From positions 1-47,083 of the forward strand of contig CAKURR010000019.1 in assembly GCA_934675735.1 (NCBI GenBank): DNA of 47,083 nucleotides, in the 5' to 3' direction. The number at the start of each line of letters is the position of its first letter. Position 1 is the first letter of the stretch. Both the position numbers and the translations under genes were made by a program. This stretch comes from an uncultured Clostridia bacterium. GTDB taxonomy: Bacteria; Bacillota; Clostridia; Christensenellales; Aristaeellaceae. Of the stretch, positions 41,258 through 47,083 are shown piece after piece. The notes under the pieces were generated by a model. It made no database searches, had not been told where the DNA came from, and saw nothing but the letters and a program-made list of their open reading frames with translations.

Positions 41258-42108
41258 ACGCGATTGAAATGAGCCGTGTTTCCAAAACATACGGCGATTT
41301 CGCTTTGGAGGATGTGAACCTGACCTTGCCGCAGGGCTGCGTGCTGGGGCTGATCGGCGAAAACGGCGCGGGCAAATCGACGCTGATTCGCATGATGCTG
41401 GGTGCGTGCAGGCCGGATAGCGGCGAGGTGCGCGTGCTGGGCGAGGCGGCGGGGCGAACCGCGGCGTTTGCGAAGGTTCGGCAGGATATCGGCGTGGTGC
41501 TGGACGAGGCCTGTCTGCCCGACGAGCTGACCGCGCAGCAGGTCGGAACGGTCATGCGCGGCATTTATGCGAATTGGGACGACGCGGCGTTTTTGTCGCT
41601 CTGCGCGCGGCTGGAATTGCCGAAGGGCAAGAAGGTGAAGGATTTTTCGCGCGGCACGAAGATGAAGCTGGCGATCGCCGTCGCGCTGAGCCACAAGGCG
41701 AAGCTGCTGGTGCTCGACGAGGCGACGGGCGGACTTGACCCCGTCGTGCGCGACGAAATCCTCGATTTGTTTAACGACTTCACACGGGAGGAGGAGCACG
41801 CGATTCTGCTCAGCTCGCATATCGTGACCGATTTGGAAAAAATCTGCGATTACGTCGTTTTTCTGCACAAGGGCCGCATCCTGCTGGCCGGGGAAAAGGA
41901 CGAGCTGCTGGAACGCTATGCGCTGCTGAACATGACGCACGAAGATTATGCGGCGCTGGATAAGCGCGGCGTGGTGCGCGTGATGGACGGCCACGGCGGC
42001 GTTCGCGTGCTGACGGAGCGGCAGGCCGTGCCGCGCGGCGCGCAGACGGAACGGCTGGGGCTGGAAGAGATGATGCTGATGCTCGAAAAGGGGGAAAGCG
42101 CGCAATGA
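41254..42108 (+). CDS. ABC transporter ATPase (YtrB-like)
   Basis: A 284-residue ATPase. Walker A is GENGAGKST (35-43), the Q-loop region DIGVVLDEACLPDELT, the signature FSRGTKMKLAIAVAL (the SRG form common in YtrB/PmtA-type exporters), and Walker B LLVLDEATGGLDP, with the switch histidine in LLSSHIV. The start GTG overlaps the repressor stop, and the stop overlaps the permease start, so all three genes are coupled. The role is probably export of an envelope-active peptide or lipid-linked compound. Confidence 0.92.
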   Translation: MNAIEMSRVSKTYGDFALEDVNLTLPQGCVLGLIGENGAGKSTLIRMMLGACRPDSGEVRVLGEAAGRTAAFAKVRQDIGVVLDEACLPDELTAQQVGTVMRGIYANWDDAAFLSLCARLELPKGKKVKDFSRGTKMKLAIAVALSHKAKLLVLDEATGGLDPVVRDEILDLFNDFTREEEHAILLSSHIVTDLEKICDYVVFLHKGRILLAGEKDELLERYALLNMTHEDYAALDKRGVVRVMDGHGGVRVLTERQAVPRGAQTERLGLEEMMLMLEKGESAQ

Positions 42109-42692
42109 AAGGCATTTTGTTCAAGGATTTTCTGTCGGCTAAAAGGATTTTGACGATCTATCTGTTGATGATTATCTGCTTCTCCTTTGGCGGGGCAAAA
42201 GGCGTGTTTTTCGCGCTCTGCTATTCCATTATGGTGCCGGTTAATCTGCTGGGCTTTGACGAGCGCAGCCGATTCGACCGATATGCCGCCGTGCTGCCGC
42301 TGACAGGGCTGCAATGCGTCGCGGATAAATACATTGTGACGTATCTGAGCATGGCGGTGATGATGCTGCTCAGCTCGTTGATTGTTTTCCTTCGGACGGG
42401 GGCTGCGTCGGCGATGGGAGATATGCTGCTTTACGCGGCGACGGTGCTGGTGACGCACGCGGTGTGTATGCCGCTGCTGATCCGCATGGGCGTGACCAAA
42501 GGGCAGTGGGTCTATCTGTTGGCGCTGGTCGCTGAGTTCGGCGTGACGGCCATCATCGGTAAGCTCGGCGGCGAAGGCATCGTGGAGAAGGTTTCCGCGC
42601 TGGCCCTTCCGATTTTCCTTGCCGCGCTGGCGGTGAATATCGCCTCGATGTTCGTCGCCGCGAAGATGTTTGACCGGAGGGCGGAAACCTGA
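42105..42692 (+). CDS. ABC-2 type permease (ABC2_membrane_5)
   Basis: A 195-residue membrane protein with about five or six hydrophobic segments, matching the ABC2_membrane_5 type that pairs with YtrB/PmtA-like ATPases (MKGILFKDFLSAKRILTIYLLMIICFSF, MVPVNLLGFDERSRFDRYAAVLPLTGLQCVADKYIVTYLSM; the ERSRFDRYAAVLPLT stretch is characteristic). GntR repressor, ATPase and this permease resemble the layout of the pmtR-pmtAB export operons. Its ATG overlaps the ATPase stop. No terminator is seen after it. Confidence 0.88.
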   Translation: MKGILFKDFLSAKRILTIYLLMIICFSFGGAKGVFFALCYSIMVPVNLLGFDERSRFDRYAAVLPLTGLQCVADKYIVTYLSMAVMMLLSSLIVFLRTGAASAMGDMLLYAATVLVTHAVCMPLLIRMGVTKGQWVYLLALVAEFGVTAIIGKLGGEGIVEKVSALALPIFLAALAVNIASMFVAAKMFDRRAET

Positions 42693-42754
42693 ACGGACAC
42701 TGACCGACTTTGAAAACGGCGGATATTTGGTAGGAAGAAAAGCGGTTTTTATTG

Positions 42755-42760
42755 TATAAT
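42755..42760 (+). promoter_or_regulatory. Candidate -10 of the efflux operon
   Basis: TATAAT 34 nt before the next gene; no convincing -35 at the right distance, so activator dependence is possible. Confidence 0.45.
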
Positions 42761-42794
42761 AGACACCGTATTGAAAAGCAAAGGAGAAAAATCC

Positions 42795-43670
42795 GTGAAG
42801 AAAAAGAAGAAGTGGCTCAAGTGGGTCGTGATTCTGGTGATTGCGGCCGCCGTGGTCGGCTGGTTCATGATGGTTTCCCAAAAGACGCAGGACGCGGCCT
42901 ACACCGAAGTGCAGGCGACGATGGGCAGCATCGAAACCTATTACAACTTTGATGGGCTGGTCAAGGCCAAGCGCGTGCAGACGATTACCGCCGCGCAGAG
43001 CGACAAGGTGCGCACGGTGTATGTGGCGCAGAACCGGCAGGTCAAAAAGGGCGAGCGCCTGTATCGGCTGGAGGGCGGCGAAACCGTCGAGGCCGATATC
43101 GCGGGCGAGGTGACGAGCCTGTACGTCGAGCAGGGCGGCGTGGTGACGGCGGGCGAGACGACCGCGCAGATTATCGACATGAGCAGCCTTGAAATCGAGC
43201 TGAACGTCGATGAATACGACGTGGCGGCGGTCGCCCCGGGGCAGACGGTGCAGGTCAACGTGCTCGCGCCGGATGTGAGCTTTGTCGGCAGCGTGACGGC
43301 GCTCAACAAAAACGGCACGGCCTCCGGCGATTTGTCGTATTACACGGCGACGGTCGCGTTTGACGCGATGGAGGGCGTCTACCCCGGCATGCAGGTGAGC
43401 GCCAAGGTGCTCAAGGAGCAGGCTGAAAACGCGGTGCTCATCCGTCAGGACGCGGTGCAGTTTGACGATTACAACAAGCCCTACGTGCTCGTGCGCGGCG
43501 CGGACGGCAAGAGCGTGGAGCAGAAGAGCGTGACCGTCGGCGTGAGCGACGGCATGAACTGCGAGATCACAAGCGGCCTGAACGCGGGCGACACGGTGCT
43601 CAAGTCCTCCGGCATGACGATGGCCGAGCTGATGGAGCAGATGCAGGCCCAGCAGCGCACCGGCCGATAA
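42795..43670 (+). CDS. MacA/YknX-like membrane fusion protein
   Basis: A 291-residue adaptor anchored by one N-terminal membrane segment (about 8-26, after KKKKKWLKW). Two half-lipoyl strands (TITAAQSDKVRTVYVAQNRQVKKGERLYRLEGG and VEADIAGEVTSLYVEQGGVVTAGETTAQI) are joined directly, with no alpha-helical hairpin between them. A beta-barrel part follows (LEIELNVDEYDVAAVAPGQTVQV) and a membrane-proximal end. Lack of the hairpin, which in Gram-negative MacA meets an outer-membrane channel, fits a single-membrane cell. GTG at 42795 is 8 nt after AAAGGAG (42780-42786). It works with the next two genes. Confidence 0.9.
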   Translation: MKKKKKWLKWVVILVIAAAVVGWFMMVSQKTQDAAYTEVQATMGSIETYYNFDGLVKAKRVQTITAAQSDKVRTVYVAQNRQVKKGERLYRLEGGETVEADIAGEVTSLYVEQGGVVTAGETTAQIIDMSSLEIELNVDEYDVAAVAPGQTVQVNVLAPDVSFVGSVTALNKNGTASGDLSYYTATVAFDAMEGVYPGMQVSAKVLKEQAENAVLIRQDAVQFDDYNKPYVLVRGADGKSVEQKSVTVGVSDGMNCEITSGLNAGDTVLKSSGMTMAELMEQMQAQQRTGR

Positions 43671-43682
43671 GCGGAGGCCGCC

Positions 43683-44375
43683 ATGAGCAACGACTTTTTC
43701 AAAATGCGCGGCATCGTCAAGCAGTATCAGATGGGCAGCGAGGTGCAGACGATTCTCAAGGGAATCGATTTGGATATCGACGAGGGCGAGTTTCTCTCCA
43801 TCCTCGGCCCGTCGGGCAGCGGCAAATCCACGCTGATGAATATCATCGGCTGTCTGGATACGCCGACCTCGGGCGAATACATCCTGCATGGGCGCGTGAT
43901 TCGCGATTTGGATGAAAAACAGCTGGCGCACATCCGCAGCAAGGAAATCGGCTTCATCTTTCAGCAGTTTCAGCTTCTGCCGCGGCTCGACGCGCTCAAG
44001 AACGTGGAGCTTCCGCTGATTTACGCGGGCGTGCCGCCCAAGGAGCGCACGCGGCGCGCGGAGGAGATGCTGGTTCGCGTCGGCCTGAAGGACAGGATGC
44101 ACCACTATCAGAACCAGCTTTCCGGCGGTCAGCAGCAGCGCGTGGCGATTGCGCGCGCGCTGGCGACCAACCCGACGCTGCTGCTGGCGGATGAGCCGAC
44201 CGGCGCGCTCGACCAGACGACGGGCGAGCAGGTGATGGCGCTGTTCCGCGAGCTGAACGACGAGGGGCGAACCATCGTCATGATTACCCACGACCTCAAA
44301 ATCGCGCGCCACGCGAGCCGCATCGTCAACATTCTGGACGGCGTGCTCTCCGAGGGGGTGAGCGCCTATGATTAA
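43683..44375 (+). CDS. MacB/LolD-type ABC ATPase
   Basis: A 230-residue ATPase. Walker A is GPSGSGKST (42-50), with the family-specific GFIFQQFQLLPRLDALKNVELPLIYAG, the signature LSGGQQQRVAIARALA and Walker B LLLADEPTGALD, with ITHDL. It belongs to the MacB/LolD/YknY group that powers mechanotransmission exporters rather than classical channels. It starts 12 nt after the adaptor with GGAGG and overlaps the permease gene by 8 nt. Confidence 0.94.
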   Translation: MSNDFFKMRGIVKQYQMGSEVQTILKGIDLDIDEGEFLSILGPSGSGKSTLMNIIGCLDTPTSGEYILHGRVIRDLDEKQLAHIRSKEIGFIFQQFQLLPRLDALKNVELPLIYAGVPPKERTRRAEEMLVRVGLKDRMHHYQNQLSGGQQQRVAIARALATNPTLLLADEPTGALDQTTGEQVMALFRELNDEGRTIVMITHDLKIARHASRIVNILDGVLSEGVSAYD

Positions 44376-45582
44376 AAAGAAGTGGGATATGTTCGCCGAA
44401 AGCGTCTCCATGTCGCTCTCCAACATCGCGGGCAACAAGATGCGCACGTTTCTGACGACGCTGGGCATTATCATCGGCGTGGGCGCGATTATCGCTCTGA
44501 TGACCGTCGTGCAGGGCGCGACGGACACCATGAACGCCCAGTTTGACGCGATGGGTCTGGGCACGCTGCGCGTCTCCGTGATGGGCACGGCAATTAAGCA
44601 CGGCCTGACGGACGGCGATTTGCAGACGATTCTGGACTGCGAGCACGTCGCGGGCATTTCGCCGTCGCTGAACGCGACCGTCACCGCCAAGCGCGGGAAC
44701 GTGTGGAGCGATTCCATTTCCGTCAACGGCAACAACGACGAGTATTTCCGCCATAATCCGGATTTGCTCCGCCGCGGCCGCGCCATCGATATTCTGGATG
44801 TGGAAAACAGCGCGCGCGTCTGCCTGATGGACGGCGACGCGGCCAAGACGCTGTTCCTCGGTGAGGACCCCGTCGGGCAGACGTTTTATCTCGACGGGTT
44901 TGAGTATACCGTTGTCGGCATGATTGACGAGGACGAAAACGCCAGCCTGTTCTCCCAGATTCTGATCGGCGGCAAGACGGACGGCACGGTCTATGTGCCG
45001 TACAGCTCGGCGAAAAAGCTGCTGGGCACCTCCACCGTCACCGCCGTGGAGGTCTATGTCACCGATCCGGATGATACGGATGCGGCGGTGGACGAGCTGG
45101 AAGCCGCGCTGGACGGCATTTTCAACGACAAGGACAACACCTACACCATCATCAACATGGAATCCATGACAGACGCAATGAACCTGATGACCTCCATGAT
45201 GATGTCGCTGCTGGTGGGCATCGCGTCGATTGCGCTGGTCGTCGGCGGCATCGGCATCATGAATATGATGCTCGTCACCGTGACGGAACGCACGACGGAA
45301 ATCGGCCTGCGCAAGGCGCTCGGCGCCGAACCCGGGCAGATTCAGATGCAGTTTTTGATTGAGGCGATTATCCTCTCGCTGCTTGGCGGTGTTATCGGCG
45401 TGATTGTGGGCCTGAGCGTGTCGTTTGCCATCTGCATGAATACGGATATTACGTTCAGCCTGAACACCTTTGCCATATGGCTGGGCGTGGGCTTCTCCGC
45501 AGCGGTGGGCATTATCTTCGGCTGGGCGCCCGCGCGCAAGGCCAGCCGCCTGAACCCGATTGACGCGCTGAGGAGCATGTAA
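44368..45582 (+). CDS. MacB/YknZ-type ABC permease
   Basis: A 404-residue permease: one N-terminal membrane segment (LTTLGIIIGVGAIIALMTVV), a large extracytoplasmic MacB_PCD domain (about 60-270) and an FtsX domain with three segments (about 275-400; MSLLVGIASIALVVGGIGIMNMMLVTVTERTTEIGLRKALGA, ending APARKASRLNPIDALR). It transmits ATPase motion to the outside domain and adaptor to expel peptides, toxins or antibiotics. ATG at 44368 overlaps the ATPase gene. Repeat copy G follows the stop. Confidence 0.94.
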   Translation: MIKKKWDMFAESVSMSLSNIAGNKMRTFLTTLGIIIGVGAIIALMTVVQGATDTMNAQFDAMGLGTLRVSVMGTAIKHGLTDGDLQTILDCEHVAGISPSLNATVTAKRGNVWSDSISVNGNNDEYFRHNPDLLRRGRAIDILDVENSARVCLMDGDAAKTLFLGEDPVGQTFYLDGFEYTVVGMIDEDENASLFSQILIGGKTDGTVYVPYSSAKKLLGTSTVTAVEVYVTDPDDTDAAVDELEAALDGIFNDKDNTYTIINMESMTDAMNLMTSMMMSLLVGIASIALVVGGIGIMNMMLVTVTERTTEIGLRKALGAEPGQIQMQFLIEAIILSLLGGVIGVIVGLSVSFAICMNTDITFSLNTFAIWLGVGFSAAVGIIFGWAPARKASRLNPIDALRSM

Positions 45583-45593
45583 AAAACTTAAAA

Positions 45594-45720
45594 CCGCCGC
45601 GAAGCGAAGAAGGGAGTCTGAGGGATTGAATCCCTCAGTGGGGTATGGGGCAACGCCCCATGAACACTCTTCTTTTTAAGCAGTTTCAGAGCAGACTGCG
45701 AAGCAGTCTACGATTGAAAC
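45594..45720 (-). repeat. Gene-end palindromic repeat, copy G (long form)
   Basis: On the minus strand it reads TTTCAATCGTAGA, hairpin CTGCTTCGCAG, TCTGCTCTGAAACT, a T-rich spacer, TGGGGCGTTGCCCCA, hairpin CTGAGGGATT/AATCCCTCAG (45618-45638), then CTTCTTCGCTTCGCGGCGG. It starts 11 nt after the permease stop, and an open frame that continues into the next gene runs through it. Confidence 0.87.
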
Positions 45721-45773
45721 GGTGGCAGAACGCAAACGAAACAATAATAGCCCAAAAGAAAGGATACGGATAT

Positions 45774-46823
45774 ATGAAGAAACAGATTGCGATGCTTGCA
45801 GTGGCGGCTTCCCTGATCGCGACGGCCGCCTTTGCCGAAGGCGTCAAGATTGACGGCAGCATCAAGAGCGCCGAGACCAAGACCATCCTCGCGCCGTACA
45901 GCGGCGTGGTAGGCAATTATGCCGTCGCCGCGGGTGATGCGGTGAACGCGGGTGACGCGCTTTTTTCCCTGCGAACCGAGCAGGTTTACGCCGATTTTGA
46001 CGGCACGGTGACTGCCGTGTTCGCGCAGGCGGGCGACAGCGCCGCTTCCGTTGAAAACCGTTACGGCGCGCTGGCCTACATCGAGCAGGACGTGCTCTAC
46101 CGCGCGGAGTGTTCGACGACGGGCGGCGACAGCGACAACGAAAACAAGCTGGTGCACGTCGGCGAGAAGGTTTACATTCGCTCCACGGCCGGCAACGACC
46201 GCGTGGGCGAGGCGCGCGTCATCGGCGTGGAGGGCAAGAGCTACACGCTGGAGGTGACGAGCCAGACGGATATGCGCCTGAGCGAGAACATCAAGGTCTA
46301 TCGCAGCGCGAACCACGCGAGCAGCAGCTGCATCGGCACGGGCAAGCTCTCCCGCATCGACCCGCAGGGCGTGACGGCGACGGGCTATGTGCTCGCCGTG
46401 CACGCGGAGGATGGCCGGCATGTCAGCCGCGGCGACGTGCTCTTTGACGTTGTGCCCGATGTGCTGGACGGCATGGTCGGCGGCGACGGCACCGTGTATA
46501 TGCCGGAGGACGGCGTGCTGCTCAGCGTTTCGGCGGCGAGCGGCGAACAGGCGGCCAAGGATGCGGTGCTGGCGACGTATTGCCCGAAGGACGCGATGCG
46601 CCTCATCTGCTCGGTGGATGAGCAGGATTTGGCCGATTTGGCCGTGGGCGACACGATGCAGGTGACGCTGGACGCTTATGAGGATAAGCCCCTGCGCGGC
46701 ACGATTGTGAAAATCGCTTCTGCGGGCGGTGAAAACGGCACGGGCACCTTGTTTGACGTGACGCTCGAGCTGGAAGAGAATGACCTGATGCGCATCGGCA
46801 TGAGCGCGTCGGCGGAAAAGTAA
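45774..46823 (+). CDS. Secreted HlyD-like adaptor protein
   Basis: A 349-residue protein with a cleavable-type signal peptide (MKKQIAMLAVAASLIATAAFA, then EGVK) and no other membrane anchor. It begins with a lipoyl-like unit (about 30-85; ETKTILAPYSGVVGNYAVAAGDAVNAGDALFSL, then DFDGTVTAVFAQAGD). A second such unit lies at about 250-290 (GTVYMPEDGVLLSVSAASGEQAAKDAVLATY), followed by a barrel part (MRLICSVDEQDLADLAVGDTMQVTLDAYEDKPLRGTIVKI). That pattern is typical of fusion proteins of ABC exporters. AAAGGATAC sets the ATG at 45774; upstream in-frame codons belong to the repeat. It probably serves the MacAB-like exporter just upstream as an additional adaptor. Confidence 0.83.
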   Translation: MKKQIAMLAVAASLIATAAFAEGVKIDGSIKSAETKTILAPYSGVVGNYAVAAGDAVNAGDALFSLRTEQVYADFDGTVTAVFAQAGDSAASVENRYGALAYIEQDVLYRAECSTTGGDSDNENKLVHVGEKVYIRSTAGNDRVGEARVIGVEGKSYTLEVTSQTDMRLSENIKVYRSANHASSSCIGTGKLSRIDPQGVTATGYVLAVHAEDGRHVSRGDVLFDVVPDVLDGMVGGDGTVYMPEDGVLLSVSAASGEQAAKDAVLATYCPKDAMRLICSVDEQDLADLAVGDTMQVTLDAYEDKPLRGTIVKIASAGGENGTGTLFDVTLELEENDLMRIGMSASAEK

Positions 46824-46835
46824 GCATATATTGGG

Positions 46836-46873
46836 AAAAGCGGGGCGGCTCAAACAGGCTGCTCCGCTTTTTT
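46836..46873 (+). terminator. Terminator of the secreted adaptor gene
   Basis: AAAAGCGGGGCGGC pairs with GCTGCTCCGCTTTT (two G-T pairs) and ends in a T-run. Confidence 0.85.
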
Positions 46874-46977
46874 GCTTACTTACGTTGCGGGCATCACCTC
46901 AAATCCACCGGCGAGAAGATGTTCACGTTGCTTATGCGGTACAAGGACGCAGATTTCTATTCTCACGACTTCTTTTC

Positions 46978-47083
46978 TGGCGGAGAGTTAGGGATTCGGC
47001 TCTCCGTGCTCGACGCACGTCGGTCCGGACAGCTCTGACATGCCACAGGCATGTCATTCACTTCTGTCCGGTTCGAATCCCTT
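46978..47083. other. Nested, tRNA-like palindromic sequence cut by the window edge
   Basis: Three nested perfect stems: AGGGATTCG (46990-46998) with CGAATCCCT (47074-47082), CCGGACAG (47025-47032) with CTGTCCGG (47064-47071), and GACATGCC (47037-47044) with GGCATGTC (47048-47055). There are also CGGAGAG/CTCTCCG (46981-46987, 47000-47006) and CGTGC/GCACG (47005-47009, 47015-47019). GGTTCGAATCCC at the right end is a T-arm motif, and the minus strand of 46978-46998 reads like a tRNA 3' end with CCA. No complete cloverleaf can be drawn. Confidence 0.6.

Noticed and set aside
41946..44846. A 966-codon open frame on the minus strand
   Set aside because: It is antisense across the ABC permease, adaptor, ATPase and MacB-like genes, shows no domain or start signal, and has the same composition artefact.
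45645..45773. An N-terminal extension of the secreted adaptor
   Set aside because: The in-frame codons lie within repeat copy G and its flank, while the ATG at 45774 has a ribosome site and begins a proper signal peptide.

Overview
The window is about 47 kb of GC-rich (by eye high-50s % GC) bacterial chromosome, densely packed with genes. Shine-Dalgarno sites of the AAAGGAGG type, many GTG and TTG starts, sigma-A promoters with 17-nt spacers, a YtrA-type GntR/ABC operon, an ECF sigma/DUF4179 pair and the absence of outer-membrane genes point to a Gram-positive Firmicute. A gut-type, uncultured Clostridia lineage is the most likely source; I cannot place it more finely. No rRNA, complete tRNA, CRISPR array, phage or intact insertion sequence was seen.

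Layout. 1-450: repeat-rich leader. 0.45-3.4 kb: secreted protein of unknown function, a MetQ-like binding protein whose two lobes are in swapped order, and msrA. 3.5-6.6 kb (minus strand): SnoaL-like protein, DUF4179 protein, ECF sigma factor, glycosyltransferase. 6.8-8.6 kb: two tandem D-amino-acid-transaminase-like genes. 8.6-12.5 kb: a truncated LysR gene next to insertion-sequence-like ends, then a MATE exporter/HAD operon divergent from an AraC regulator, flanked by two oppositely oriented copies of one repeat. 13.0-22.9 kb: a ten-gene Mrp-type cation/proton antiporter operon with a split MrpA and four large antiporter-type subunits. 23-26.3 kb: a second MATE exporter, a decayed gene, a GNAT acetyltransferase, and a membrane-anchored sigma-like protein. 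26.4-32.2 kb: complete oppABCDF peptide importer. 32.6-38.7 kb: DUF3798 binding protein with an RbsA-type ATPase and two BPD_transp_2 permeases, one carrying a large extra extracytoplasmic domain. 39-40.5 kb: a TlpA-like protein without cysteines and a MerR regulator. 40.8-42.7 kb: GntR-ABC-permease operon with a perfect palindromic operator. 42.7-46.8 kb: MacAB-like efflux operon plus a second, secreted adaptor. The right edge holds a nested tRNA-like palindrome cut by the window.

How the genes fit together. Most of the window is membrane transport: uptake of peptides (opp), of an unknown small solute (DUF3798 system) and of a MetQ-type ligand, cation homeostasis (Mrp), and export (two MATE proteins, the YtrB-like ABC, the MacAB-like ABC). 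Regulators sit beside what they probably control (AraC/MATE, GntR/ABC, ECF sigma/DUF4179, sigma-like protein/opp).

The most unusual items are the circularly permuted MetQ next to msrA, the rearranged Mrp operon, the permease with an added ectodomain, the sigma-like membrane protein, and a modular family of palindromic repeats at gene ends (at least seven copies). All function calls rest on sequence recognition alone; no searches were run.
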